Source: Fibrobacteria bacterium (lineage in GTDB: Bacteria; Fibrobacterota; Fibrobacteria; UBA11236). Taken from it: a stretch of 64,000 nucleotides of DNA. Position 1 is the first letter of the stretch; every line of letters begins with the position of its first letter. The stretch is taken from positions 1 through 64,000 of the forward strand of contig JANYDA010000050.1 of NCBI GenBank assembly GCA_025360005.1, given 5' to 3'. A model generated the notes under the pieces. The model saw only the letters and a program-made list of their open reading frames with translations. It made no database searches and was not told where the DNA came from. Shown in pieces: positions 17,640 to 26,424 of this stretch. Both the position numbers and the translations under genes were made by a program.

Positions 17640-18539
17640 CTAGAAGCGGAACTCCAAGGCCGCGGAAGGCAGGTATGTCCACCCCTCCAGCTTGGCCGTC
17701 TTGCCGCCGAAGAGGGCGAACTCGCCGTAATCCTGCCAGTAGGCCGACATCGATCCCACCAGGTAGACCCAGCGGTAGCCCGCGCGGATATTGGCGAAGG
17801 CGCCGTAGGAGGAAATGGTCTTGTCGCCATGCAAGGGAGCGAAGGCGGCCGTGGTTCCGTCCGATTTGCGTTCCACCAGCTTGAGGACGTCCGATCCGTA
17901 TTGGATGAAACTGAGATCGTAGGCGGCGCCCAGCCCGAAGCTACCGTAACGCCCGTGTTTCCCAAGGGGTTTCCCGAATATCAACGGCACCAGCACGTCC
18001 TTGCGCTTGAATTCGAACTTCAGGATTTCCTGCAGCTTGTCCAATCCCGCCACGGAAGGAAGGTCGAAACTCTGCCAGCTGTATTGCGCGCCCACGCTGC
18101 CCTGCCAGCGGGAGCCGCCCGGCGCCAGCGAGTCCGCGGCTTTGGCGCCCAGGAATTGCCAGCGCAGATCGAACGCATGGGCGCCGCCGATATAGTGGTA
18201 GCCCCCGTCCAGGCGCGGGAGGATGCCGTAGCGTACGAACAGTCCCGTTTGCGCGCCCAAAGGATCCACCGAGTAGGCCACCAAGGCCTTGGCGAATCCG
18301 TTCAGGCTGTCCGCCGTGATGGGCGTGACGCTGTCTCTGGAGACGCGTTGGTAGAGCGCGTCCACGCCTTGCTCCAGGCTCCCGTACAAGGCTTCGCTGG
18401 TCTGCGTGGGGATGTTGAAATCCATATCGGCTCCTACCTGCCAGCGCCCTTTGGGCAAGGCTTCCGGCGAGGTCAATACCGAACGCGGGGCCGCGCAGGC
18501 GGCCAGGAAGAGCGGGAGACAGGCGAGTATTCTTTTCAT
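17640..18539 (-). CDS. Exported lipoprotein, probable outer membrane beta-barrel-like protein
   Basis: A 299-residue protein starting with a lipoprotein signal (LPLFLAACAAP; lipobox Cys about residue 15). The mature part is rich in alternating hydrophobic/polar strands with aromatic turns (GYHYIGGAHAFDLRWQFLG, VGAQYSWQSF, FANIRAGYRWVYLVGS) and ends in EFRF, all suggestive of a beta-barrel. No family is recognised. The start at 18539 is chosen for the signal peptide, with GAGGAG about 13 bases upstream; the frame extends to 18662 without similarity. Confidence 0.7.
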   Translation of the reverse strand: MKRILACLPLFLAACAAPRSVLTSPEALPKGRWQVGADMDFNIPTQTSEALYGSLEQGVDALYQRVSRDSVTPITADSLNGFAKALVAYSVDPLGAQTGLFVRYGILPRLDGGYHYIGGAHAFDLRWQFLGAKAADSLAPGGSRWQGSVGAQYSWQSFDLPSVAGLDKLQEILKFEFKRKDVLVPLIFGKPLGKHGRYGSFGLGAAYDLSFIQYGSDVLKLVERKSDGTTAAFAPLHGDKTISSYGAFANIRAGYRWVYLVGSMSAYWQDYGEFALFGGKTAKLEGWTYLPSAALEFRF

Positions 18540-18706
18540 AATGCTTGGGACGCTCCTCGGCGCAGGAAGGTGAATCGGAATTGAATTATGGGAATAGGCA
18601 AGAATAGGAAAAAGGGTGTTTCCGACGGGATGGAAGGCAGGCAAATGATCCCTTTGTCCCAAGTATTGGTTAGTTTAACGGGAACATCGATTTAAAGGAG
18701 TTACCC

Positions 18707-18949
18707 ATGCAACTGGATCATCACGATCTGCACGCCGATTTCCCCCAGTTATCCGATCGCATCCATCAGCTTAAAACCGAGGATGCCCATTTCGCCAAGC
18801 TTTTCGGGGAATATGACGCGCTCGATCACGAGATCCGCCGTATTGAGGAGTCCGGTTCGGCGATTGGGGATGCGGAACTGGAGACGTTGAAATACAAACG
18901 CATCCACTTGAAGGATGCCTTGTATGCCATGCTCACTAAAACAGTCTGA
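18707..18949 (+). CDS. YdcH-family (DUF465) small protein
   Basis: An 80-residue helical protein with the DUF465 pattern: FPQLSDRIHQLKTEDAHFAKL, then EYDALDHEIRRIEE and LKYKRIHLKDALYAML. It should form a helical hairpin or coiled coil. Function is unknown in the family. It has a strong ribosome site (AAAGGAG, six bases upstream) and stands alone. Confidence 0.88.
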   Translation: MQLDHHDLHADFPQLSDRIHQLKTEDAHFAKLFGEYDALDHEIRRIEESGSAIGDAELETLKYKRIHLKDALYAMLTKTV

Positions 18950-19076
18950 TTAGGATCTCCTCCGCTCGGAGGGCGTAAATACCTTCCGGCCGGTTCTCCC
19001 ATCCCCATTTCGATATTTTTCAATCCCCATACACCGATTGCGGATGAGTTTTGAAAAGGAGGGAAATGGAACGCAG

Positions 19077-19460
19077 TTAGGAGACGCCAGCCGCCAGGAA
19101 CAGCAGCAAGAGCGCCTTCCCCAGCGTCTGCGGGGAGAAGGGCTTGGCCAGGAAATGGGTTCCGGGAGCATCGATCAATTCCCGGGGCGCTTCCATTTCC
19201 TCGAAATAGCCGCTGATGAAAAGAACGGGCAGATCGGGCCGCTTGGCACGCAGGCTATGGGCCAGTTGGAAGCCGTTCACGCCGGGCATGTTCACGTCCG
19301 TGATCAAAGCGTTTATCGAGTCGCCGTCCCCGAAAGAAAGCAGGGCCTCCACGCCGTCGCTGGAAGTCAGGACCTGGTATTGCAAGCTTTGGGCGACCGT
19401 GCTGACAAAGCCCAACACCGCGGGATCGTCATCCACGATCAGAAGTCTTTTCGCGCTCAT
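19077..19460 (-). CDS. Single-domain response regulator (CheY-like receiver)
   Basis: A 127-residue receiver domain with no output domain. The acidic pocket is VDDDP (9-13), the phospho-acceptor is Asp55 (ITDVNMPG), with Ser83 (FISGY) and Lys106 (AKPFSP). The last residues (LLLLFLAAGVS) are unusually hydrophobic. It may act in a phosphorelay or by protein binding. It lies 15 bases downstream of lgt on the same strand, but no kinase is adjacent. Confidence 0.9.
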   Translation of the reverse strand: MSAKRLLIVDDDPAVLGFVSTVAQSLQYQVLTSSDGVEALLSFGDGDSINALITDVNMPGVNGFQLAHSLRAKRPDLPVLFISGYFEEMEAPRELIDAPGTHFLAKPFSPQTLGKALLLLFLAAGVS

Positions 19461-19475
19461 GTTTCCATTCCGCCG

Positions 19476-20360
19476 TCAACCGGCTTGCGCGGGCATTTGG
19501 GTGGACGGCGGTTGCCGCATTTTCAGGTAGGCGAAAAGCGCCAAGGCAGCCAGCATCATCAGGGCGCATAGCTCCTGCCCCCGCGAGAAGCGGTTGAGGA
19601 ATACGAATCCGAGCTGCCGGTCCGGTTCGCGGAAGAACTCGATGAAGAAGCGCACGAATCCGTAGCCGAACAGGTAGACCGCCGACATGGCGCCTTTAGG
19701 CCACTTCAACCGGCGCAGGAACAACATGACCAGGAACAGGAAAATGCCTTCGAAGAAGGCTTCGTAGAGCTGCGATGGATGGCGCAGCGCGGCCGTGTTG
19801 GGAGCCAGCGGGAAGTACATGCCGATGGGCGAGGTGGTGATGCGGCCCCAGAGCTCGCCGTTGATGAAATTGCCCATGCGGCCGCAGGTGTACCCCAGCG
19901 GGGCGATGGGGAAGAAGAGATCGCAAAGGTTCCGGAAATCCGCCCGGTAGCGCTTGCAGAAAACGTAGCTGCCCACGATGGCGCCGGTCATGCCGCCATG
20001 GTAGGACATGCCGGAGATGCCGGTGAAATGGAAGCCTCCGCTGAAGCTGAAAGGCAGGATGATTTCCAGGGGATGGCTAAGGTAATACGGCAGGTTGTAG
20101 AACAGCACATACCCGATGCGCCCGCCCGCCAACACGCCGATAAAGCCGTAGGTCAGGATGTTCTTGAGGTATTCGTCATCGTAACCCTTGAAGCGGTCTT
20201 CCAGGCGGCAGCGGCGGCGCGCCAGCATATAGGTGATGGCGAAGGCGACGATGTACATCAGGCCGTACCATTGCACGCGCAAGGGGCCCAGGTTCAGCAG
20301 GATCGGATTCATCCCCTCCGGCAGATGCTGCCACCAATAGAGAAATCCGCCCATGCCCAT
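19476..20360 (-). CDS. lgt: Prolipoprotein diacylglyceryl transferase
   Basis: A 294-residue inner membrane enzyme with about seven helices. The Lgt signature CGRMGNFINGELWGR (about 153-167) includes the essential Arg and Asn residues, and HPSQLYEAFFEG is the second conserved block. It transfers diacylglycerol from phosphatidylglycerol to the lipobox cysteine of prelipoproteins, consistent with several lipoproteins in this window. A start at residue 3 is equally possible. It is divergent from hemF. Confidence 0.96.
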   Translation of the reverse strand: MGMGGFLYWWQHLPEGMNPILLNLGPLRVQWYGLMYIVAFAITYMLARRRCRLEDRFKGYDDEYLKNILTYGFIGVLAGGRIGYVLFYNLPYYLSHPLEIILPFSFSGGFHFTGISGMSYHGGMTGAIVGSYVFCKRYRADFRNLCDLFFPIAPLGYTCGRMGNFINGELWGRITTSPIGMYFPLAPNTAALRHPSQLYEAFFEGIFLFLVMLFLRRLKWPKGAMSAVYLFGYGFVRFFIEFFREPDRQLGFVFLNRFSRGQELCALMMLAALALFAYLKMRQPPSTQMPAQAG

Positions 20361-20419
20361 CCGCCTTCCTTTGGGGAACAGGGGCTGAAAATAGAAAAAT
20401 TCCTACCTTGGGTTCCCGT

Positions 20420-21307
20420 ATGCAGGATGACAAGGACCTTGTCGGCGCGGCGTTCCGGAGCGTGCAGGACGCCATTTGCGATTTCCTGGTGGGCGAGGAT
20501 CAAGCCTACCGCGAAGACGCCTGGAGCTATTCCGGCGGGGCCGGAGGCGGCATCACGCGCGTTTGGGAAGCCGGGCCGTTGTTGGAAAAAGGGGGGGTGG
20601 GTTATTCCGCCATCGCCGGGAAATCCCTGCCGCCTTCCGCGGCCACGCAATTCCGCATTCCGCCGGGCACGCCTTTCCACGCCACCGGGGTGAGCCTGGT
20701 GATGCACCCACGTAACCCGCATGTTCCCACTATCCACATGAACATCCGCCATTTCCAGGCCGGGGACGTTTCCTGGTTCGGCGGCGGCGTGGACTTGACC
20801 CCGTATTATCCGGAGGAATCCCGGGTGATCGGTTTCCACCGCGCGTTGCGGGATCTGTGCCGGGCCCATGGGCGCGACTATGCGGCCTACAAGACCGCTT
20901 GCGACGAATACTTCGTCCTGAAGCATCGGAACGAACCGCGCGGGATCGGCGGGCTCTTTTTCGATCACCTCCAGAACGGCCACGCGCAGGATCTCGCCTT
21001 TACGGAAGCCCTGGGCCGGGCCTTCCCGGATCTGTACCGCCCTTTCCTGGCGGCGCGCGATCGGCCGGTAACGGAGAAGGAACGGGAGTTCCATCTCTAT
21101 CGCCGTTCCCGATACGTGGAATTCAACCTGTTATGGGATCGCGGCACCTTGTTCGGCCTGCAATCCGGCGGGCGCACGGAATCCATCCTCATGTCCATGC
21201 CTCCTTTGGCCAAATGGGTATACGGCTACCAAGCCGAACCCGGCAGCCCGGAAGCGCGACTAACCGAATACTTCCTGAAGCCTCGCGATTGGGCCGGGCC
21301 CTCCTGA
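20420..21307 (+). CDS. hemF: Oxygen-dependent coproporphyrinogen III oxidase
   Basis: A 295-residue enzyme converting coproporphyrinogen III to protoporphyrinogen IX with O2. Typical blocks are GGITRVWEAGPLLEKGGV, HMNIRHF, WFGGGVDLTPYY, GIGGLFFDHL, and the C-terminal RYVEFNLLWDRGTLFGLQSGGRTESILMS. The length is normal for HemF. Its presence implies aerobic or microaerobic heme synthesis, unlike strictly anaerobic rumen Fibrobacter. I chose the ATG at 20420; a TTG at 20408 is in frame. The ribosome site is weak. Confidence 0.96.
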   Translation: MQDDKDLVGAAFRSVQDAICDFLVGEDQAYREDAWSYSGGAGGGITRVWEAGPLLEKGGVGYSAIAGKSLPPSAATQFRIPPGTPFHATGVSLVMHPRNPHVPTIHMNIRHFQAGDVSWFGGGVDLTPYYPEESRVIGFHRALRDLCRAHGRDYAAYKTACDEYFVLKHRNEPRGIGGLFFDHLQNGHAQDLAFTEALGRAFPDLYRPFLAARDRPVTEKEREFHLYRRSRYVEFNLLWDRGTLFGLQSGGRTESILMSMPPLAKWVYGYQAEPGSPEARLTEYFLKPRDWAGPS

Positions 21308-21437
21308 AAGGGAAATGACCGGCGTGATCCATCGATCGGGAGGGTGAGTCGCGGAATCCCGGTGCGGGTCTTATTGCCGGCCCGGGCATCGGCTGTATAT
21401 TTGGGACCTCGTATCCTGGTCCTTTAAAGGAGAATCC

Positions 21438-21944
21438 ATGAAAAACGCCCCTTACCTGGCGGCCCTGCTGCCTTTCTTGTGTTTTGCCGCGGCCGGCTCC
21501 CCGGCGATGGCCCACTCCATGACTTTGGACGCCGGGCTGCGCGCCTCCATCTACGATGACAATTACAATCTGGGAACGGGCGGGGAGTTGGGCCTCCTGG
21601 TTCCCGCTTCGCCGGCCTGGGATTTCGGCCTGCACCTTAACGCCTCCCACTACGCCAGCAAGTTGCCGGAAACCATCGGCAGCACCAACGAATACGGCGG
21701 CTACGTAACGGCCTACTACAAGCCCTCCATCGATCAATTCTTCAGCATGCGCATGGGCCCCCATCTGGGTTATGCGAAAATCGAAAACGACTTCATCGAC
21801 GTGGGCGGGGACATCATGGCCGTTCTGAAAACCACGGAAGCACTGGACATCTACGTCGCGTTCATCCCTTCCTTCATGATCGGCAAGGCCGGCCAGACCC
21901 TGGTGCGCATAGGCATAGGCCTGGAATACAATTTGGGCAAGTAA
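21438..21944 (+). CDS. Exported small beta-barrel protein
   Basis: A 168-residue protein with a signal peptide (about 1-26, ending PAMA). The mature part has repeated amphipathic strands and aromatic residues, resembling 8-stranded outer membrane barrels, though the C-terminal residue is Lys, not aromatic. Ribosome site AAAGGAG lies six bases upstream. Its TAA overlaps the ATG of the NUDIX gene (TAATG), so the two are coupled. The family is not recognised. Confidence 0.7.
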   Translation: MKNAPYLAALLPFLCFAAAGSPAMAHSMTLDAGLRASIYDDNYNLGTGGELGLLVPASPAWDFGLHLNASHYASKLPETIGSTNEYGGYVTAYYKPSIDQFFSMRMGPHLGYAKIENDFIDVGGDIMAVLKTTEALDIYVAFIPSFMIGKAGQTLVRIGIGLEYNLGK

Positions 21945-22627
21945 TGGCCGAGGAGCCCATCGCCGGTGAGACGGAGCGGCTGCGGCTGGCGCCCAAATAC
22001 CGGGTCTGGAAAAAGATCCTCCGCGACCACGGTTGCGTTCTGCGCGGGGTGGAACCGCTCTGCGAATTGCATAAGCCGGACGGCTCCTTGTTGTTCGCCA
22101 TGTTGCGTACGCGCGCGGAGGATCCGGGCGGCCGGGCATTGCCCTCCTACGCCTTGATCCGCGGGCATGCCGTCCTCATCGTCACTTTAGTCGTCAATCG
22201 GGAGAGCGGCGAACGCAAGTTCCTGATGTTGCGGCAAAGGCGCATCGGGCACGGCGGAGAGGCTCTGGAATTCCCGGCCGGCATGCTGGATGAGGACGTG
22301 GACGATCCCCAGGGCGTGGCCATCAGGGAGATGAAGGAGGAAACCGGCCTGGACGTAACGCGCGGGCAGGTATTCGCCTTGTGCGAGCGGCCGCTGTATA
22401 CTTCGCCGGGATTGGACGACGAGGCCATCTACTTTTTCGGCTGCGTGTTGGAATTGCCCGCCGAGCGCTACCTGGCTTTGCAAGGCGGGGAGACGGGCAA
22501 GGCGGATGAAGGCGAGTATATCCGCATGGAATTGTTGGATTACCGGGAGGCATTGCCGCAAGTGGACTCCGTGCAGGTGCGGCTGGGGTTCAGCCTGTTC
22601 CTGGACCAGCAGGCGCGCAGGCCTTAA
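21944..22627 (+). CDS. NUDIX hydrolase (ADP-ribose pyrophosphatase-like)
   Basis: A 227-residue protein with a NUDIX box at about 107-129: GMLDEDVDDPQGVAIREMKEETGLD, containing the REMKEETG catalytic core. Upstream EALEFPAG is typical of ADP-ribose or nucleotide-sugar pyrophosphatases. The N-terminal 50 residues resemble the usual small beta domain. The substrate cannot be fixed. It is translationally coupled to the exported barrel gene. Confidence 0.87.
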   Translation: MAEEPIAGETERLRLAPKYRVWKKILRDHGCVLRGVEPLCELHKPDGSLLFAMLRTRAEDPGGRALPSYALIRGHAVLIVTLVVNRESGERKFLMLRQRRIGHGGEALEFPAGMLDEDVDDPQGVAIREMKEETGLDVTRGQVFALCERPLYTSPGLDDEAIYFFGCVLELPAERYLALQGGETGKADEGEYIRMELLDYREALPQVDSVQVRLGFSLFLDQQARRP

Positions 22628-22725
22628 CGGGATGTTGAAAAATAACCGGGGCCCGTGCGTCTCTGCGGCGGCGCATGCGGGCAAGCGCCATAGCCCGCCG
22701 GGGGCTTCCTAATTAGATTTCGATC

Positions 22726-23970
22726 ATGCCCGCCGCCAGGAAGTCCGCGCCCAAAAAAACCTTCGCATCCCTCCCGGCTAAACGCCTCAGGGATTTCACC
22801 GAGTCCGTAATACGGGAGCAGACGCGCCTGGCGCACGTGCATGGCGCGGTAAACCTGGCCCAGGGTTTCCCGGACTTCCCTTGCGAACCCGCGCTCAAGG
22901 ATTTGGCGCGCGCGGCCATCGACGCGGATTTCAACCAGTACTCGGTGACATGGGGCATGCCCGGCCTGCGCCAGGCCATTGCCGGGAAAATGGGCCGGTA
23001 CAACGGCATCCGCGCGGACGCCGATCGTAACGTCACGGTTACCTGCGGGGCCACGGAGGCGATGATCTGCGCGTTCCTGTCCAACCTCGATCCGGGCAAG
23101 GAAGTCATCCTCTTCCAGCCCTTCTACGAGAATTACCATCCGGACGCCTACCTGAGCGGGGCCAAGCCCGTATACGTGACCCTGCGGGAACCGGACTGGT
23201 CCATCGATGAAAAGGAATTGCGCCGCGCCTTCACCGGGAAGACCGCCGCCATCGTCATCAATACGCCGCAAAATCCCACCGGCAAGGTTTTCACCCGCGC
23301 GGAATTGGAGTTGATCGCCCGCCTGTGCCAGCAGTGGAACGTGAAGGTCTTCTCGGACGAGATCTATGAGCATATCCTCTACGACGGCGCCGCGCACGTA
23401 AGCCCCGGTTCGCTGCCGGGCCTGGAGGACAGGACCGTGACCATCGGAAGCGCGTCCAAGACATACGGCATTACGGGATGGCGCGTGGGTTGGGCCGTGG
23501 CGCATGAGAAAATCACCGACGGCTTGCGCAAGGTGCATGACTTTATGACCGTTTGCGCGGCCACGCCTTTGCAGGAGGCCGTGCGCGGGGCGCTGGGGTT
23601 GGGACCGGAATTCTACCGGGACGTTTCGGCCCATTACCTGCGGCGCCGGGATTTCCTGGTGCAGGGCCTGGAGGCCGCGGGCTTCCGCTGCCACGTGCCG
23701 CGCGGGGCCTATTATGTCATGGCGGACGTGGCCGATTTCATCCGGGAACCGGGAAGCAAGGGACGGGGCCGTTTCCGCGACGATGCGGAACTGGCGCGTT
23801 ACCTGGTCTCGGAGGTCAAAGTGGCCACGGTCCCGGGAAGCTCCTTCTATAAAATCAAGGGCAAGGCCGCCACGGCGCATAAACTGCGATTCTGCTTCTG
23901 CAAAAAAGAAGCGACCTTGGCGCAGGCCATCGAACGGCTGGACGCGTTCCGAAGTTCGGGATCACGTTAA
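22726..23970 (+). CDS. Class I PLP aminotransferase (KAT/YbdL-like)
   Basis: A 414-residue fold-type I aminotransferase. The PLP lysine is Lys245 in GSASKTYGITGWRVGW; other conserved points are NLAQGFPDFP (43-52), NQYSVTWGMPGLRQAI and NTPQNPTG (179-186). The pattern is that of kynurenine/methionine-oxo-acid (glutamine transaminase K) enzymes. A Lys/Ala-rich N-terminus precedes the core. An omega-amidase homologue is 1.5 kb away, which supports a glutamine-transaminase and omega-amidase (methionine salvage) role. Confidence 0.87.
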   Translation: MPAARKSAPKKTFASLPAKRLRDFTESVIREQTRLAHVHGAVNLAQGFPDFPCEPALKDLARAAIDADFNQYSVTWGMPGLRQAIAGKMGRYNGIRADADRNVTVTCGATEAMICAFLSNLDPGKEVILFQPFYENYHPDAYLSGAKPVYVTLREPDWSIDEKELRRAFTGKTAAIVINTPQNPTGKVFTRAELELIARLCQQWNVKVFSDEIYEHILYDGAAHVSPGSLPGLEDRTVTIGSASKTYGITGWRVGWAVAHEKITDGLRKVHDFMTVCAATPLQEAVRGALGLGPEFYRDVSAHYLRRRDFLVQGLEAAGFRCHVPRGAYYVMADVADFIREPGSKGRGRFRDDAELARYLVSEVKVATVPGSSFYKIKGKAATAHKLRFCFCKKEATLAQAIERLDAFRSSGSR

Positions 23971-24086
23971 GCCATAAATCCATATTCCGGTACGGCGCCA
24001 TCGGGAAGATCGGGTCCCGGCAGGATTTGATCGTCCGCATCCTCGCATATCGATCTATCTTGCATGCATCATCGCAAAGGAAATCC

Positions 24087-24815
24087 ATGGCCATTCATAT
24101 TACCCGCGTGTATACGCGCGGCGGCGACGGCGGAAAAACCTCCCTGGTGGGCGGGGCGCGGGTGGACAAGGACTGCCGGAAACTGGAAAGTTACGGTACC
24201 GTAGACGAGTTGATCTGCCTGGTGGGAACGGCCCGCACCGTCATCGCGGCCAAGGGCTCCGGCTTCGCGTCCGCCGTCCGGTCCGAGCTGGAAGCGGGCT
24301 TGCGGCGGGTCCAGAATAAGCTGTTCGACGTGGGCAGCATCCTGGCCACGCCGGCGGGGGAAACCTACCCGGGCATGCCGGAGATCCTCGCGGCGGATTC
24401 CCAGGGTTTGGAACGGGAAATGGACGCCATGCAGCAATCGCTGGAGCCGCTGCGATCCTTCGTGTTGCCGGGGGGCTCATTGCCCAATGCCTTCCTGCAC
24501 CAATGCCGGGCGGTGTGCCGCCGCGCCGAGCGGGAAGTGCTGCGCCTATCGCGGGAAGAGACCGTGGATACCGAGCTCGGCAAATACCTCAACCGCCTGA
24601 GCGATTATTTCTTCGTGATGTCCCGTTACGCCTCCCGCAAAGCCGGTTGCGCGGAATACCTGTGGGAATACGGGCTCAAGTCCGCGCCCGCTAACGAGGC
24701 CCGCAAAGCCGCCGTTTCCGGTAAGGCCGGCGTTACCCGGCGGACCGCGGTTGCCGCCAAGCCATCCGCCCGGTCCCCGCGGACGGCAAGAAAGATCAGC
24801 GGAAAGCCGCGTTAG
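24087..24815 (+). CDS. PduO-type cob(I)alamin adenosyltransferase
   Basis: About 242 residues. Family blocks are YTRGGDGGKTSL (ATP-binding, 8-19), ESYGTVDELICLVG, LRSFVLPGGSLPNAFLHQCRAVCRRAEREV and LNRLSDYFFVMSR. It converts cob(I)alamin to adenosylcobalamin, implying B12-dependent enzymes. A basic Ala/Lys/Arg-rich tail of about 45 residues follows the catalytic core and is unusual. The ATG at 24087 has AAAGGAAA upstream. Its 3' end overlaps a small antiparallel ORF. Confidence 0.92.
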   Translation: MAIHITRVYTRGGDGGKTSLVGGARVDKDCRKLESYGTVDELICLVGTARTVIAAKGSGFASAVRSELEAGLRRVQNKLFDVGSILATPAGETYPGMPEILAADSQGLEREMDAMQQSLEPLRSFVLPGGSLPNAFLHQCRAVCRRAEREVLRLSREETVDTELGKYLNRLSDYFFVMSRYASRKAGCAEYLWEYGLKSAPANEARKAAVSGKAGVTRRTAVAAKPSARSPRTARKISGKPR

Positions 24816-24912
24816 CGGCCGGAACCATGATGAGGTTGCGGACCCCGTCGTCGTCTTCCACCACCAGCACCGTGCGTATGGTATCTTGCCTGTTACCCCC
24901 GGAACCGTCCAT
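24796..24912 (-). pseudogene. Fragment of a response regulator receiver domain (38 codons)
   Basis: The minus strand from an ATG at 24912 to a TGA at 24796 reads a peptide containing TIRTVLVVEDDDGVRNLI, which is the first strand, acidic pocket and first helix of a CheY-type receiver. It then ends after MVPAANAAF, before the phospho-acceptor. It begins 19 bases after the SRPBCC gene stop and overlaps the 3' end of the adenosyltransferase gene. It is best read as a truncated remnant; whether it is translated is unknown. Confidence 0.45.
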
Positions 24913-24930
24913 ACCCGCCCTTCCTTCCGT

Positions 24931-25377
24931 TCATGCCGGGGCCTGGGCTTCCACCCGGTGCTTCAGGTCGTCGTTCAGCTTGTCCAGGGAAAGCTTCACC
25001 ATGTGCTCCACGTCCCGGCGGCGGAATTTCAGGCCCAGGCCGGTGTAGTACATTTCCTGGAAGAAGATGACCTTGCCGTTCTCCCTTTGTTGCACGCGGA
25101 ACACATGCTCGAAGGAAAGGAACCAGGCGCCGAACCTGTGGCTCCAAACCCAGCTCAGATATTTGGGCGGAATGAAACCGGTCAGGGTGCAGTTTTTCTT
25201 CTCGGCCGAGGATTTGCCGTAGAATTGGAGATCGATCTCGATGCTGGAATCCGGGACGGGCAGGCCCCGCACCGATTTGAGGAAGCGGTTCCATTCGGGA
25301 TAAGCCGCAAAGTCGATGAGGGTGGCCCAGATCTTATCGGGGGAGGCCTGGACGGCGACTTCCGTGGCGATCTTCAT
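24931..25377 (-). CDS. SRPBCC (START-like) domain protein
   Basis: A 148-residue protein of the polyketide cyclase/START superfamily: VAVQASPDKIWATLIDFAAYPEWNRFL at the N-terminus, and a C-terminal helix VEHMVKLSLDKLNDDLKHRVE. The fold makes a hydrophobic pocket for small ligands. No catalytic residues can be assigned. It stands between the adenosyltransferase and omega-amidase genes and is followed on the same strand by a receiver-like fragment. Confidence 0.82.
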   Translation of the reverse strand: MKIATEVAVQASPDKIWATLIDFAAYPEWNRFLKSVRGLPVPDSSIEIDLQFYGKSSAEKKNCTLTGFIPPKYLSWVWSHRFGAWFLSFEHVFRVQQRENGKVIFFQEMYYTGLGLKFRRRDVEHMVKLSLDKLNDDLKHRVEAQAPA

Positions 25378-25467
25378 GCTTTCGGAAATCTACACAATTC
25401 CCCGCGGGCTTGCATCGTTTGTTCGCTTGGCGAAAGCGGTCTTTGCCTTAGGCGCGATCGGCCGCGC

Positions 25468-26295
25468 TCAGGATCCGGGCTCGTAGAAATCCCAGGGCAT
25501 GCGATCACGCAAGGCCGGGAACTGCTTCCGCCATTGCGTGCAATCATCCACGTCCACCTTGGCGCGCACCACGCCTTCCGCCTGTTCGCCCAGCGCCAAA
25601 GGTTCGCCCGTGGGGGAAAGGATGGCCGATCCGCCCGCGAAGATCAAGGAGTCCTGGGCGCCGGTGCAATTGACGCCGGCCACGAAAGCCTGGTTCTCGA
25701 TGGCGCGCGCGCGCAGCAGGGTATCCCAATGGTATTGCCGCGCCTTGGGCCAATTGGCCTGGACCAGGATCAGATGCACGCCGCGCAGGGAACCCGACCG
25801 GTACAGCTCGGGAAAGCGCAGATCGTAGCAGATGGTGGGCTGCACCACGAACCCTTCCATGTCCACGGTAACGACTTCGTTACCCTTGGCGAAGAGGCGA
25901 TCCTCCCCGCCGTAACTGAACGGATGCAGTTTGCGGTACAGGTTGCGTTCCGATCCGTCCGGCGCGAAGATGAGGCTGAGATTGCGGAAGCCGCCGTTTC
26001 CGTCCGGGCCCGCGGGACCGGCTTCCACGGTGGCGCCGGCCACCCAGCAACCCAGTTTCGCCGCCAGGGAAGCCAGGAACGCGCGATCCTCGCCGGCCAC
26101 GCCTGCCATGGCTTTGGCACCCGCCGGCCGCAAGGCGGAGTCGTCCAGGAAGCCCGTGCTGAACAATTCGGGAAGCACCAGCAGGGATGGGGCGGTAAGC
26201 TTGAGGTTGGCGGTCAGGGATTGCACCTTGGCGCGGTTGAGACCGGGCTTGCCGCGTTCGATGGCCATTTGCACCAGCAGGATTTCCATTCCCAT
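25468..26295 (-). CDS. Carbon-nitrogen hydrolase (omega-amidase/Nit2-like)
   Basis: A 275-residue nitrilase-superfamily enzyme. The Glu-Lys-Cys triad is Glu43 (LPELFSTGF), Lys122 (YRKLHPFS) and Cys156 (PTICYDLRFPELYR). The arrangement and length are those of YafV/Nit2 omega-amidases, which hydrolyse alpha-ketoglutaramate or ketosuccinamate. A KAT/YbdL-like aminotransferase is close by, matching the known functional pair. Other amide substrates are possible. Confidence 0.87.
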   Translation of the reverse strand: MGMEILLVQMAIERGKPGLNRAKVQSLTANLKLTAPSLLVLPELFSTGFLDDSALRPAGAKAMAGVAGEDRAFLASLAAKLGCWVAGATVEAGPAGPDGNGGFRNLSLIFAPDGSERNLYRKLHPFSYGGEDRLFAKGNEVVTVDMEGFVVQPTICYDLRFPELYRSGSLRGVHLILVQANWPKARQYHWDTLLRARAIENQAFVAGVNCTGAQDSLIFAGGSAILSPTGEPLALGEQAEGVVRAKVDVDDCTQWRKQFPALRDRMPWDFYEPGS

Positions 26296-26424
26296 AGTGT
26301 AGCAAAGTGGGGCCTGGCCGATCCGCGCGTACCGGCCTCCAGCTAGGGCGGGAAGGGCCGGAAACGTTTTCCCCGCCCGCGCGACTCATCCCCCGAATAA
26401 ACTATTTTCCCACCCGAGGTTTGC

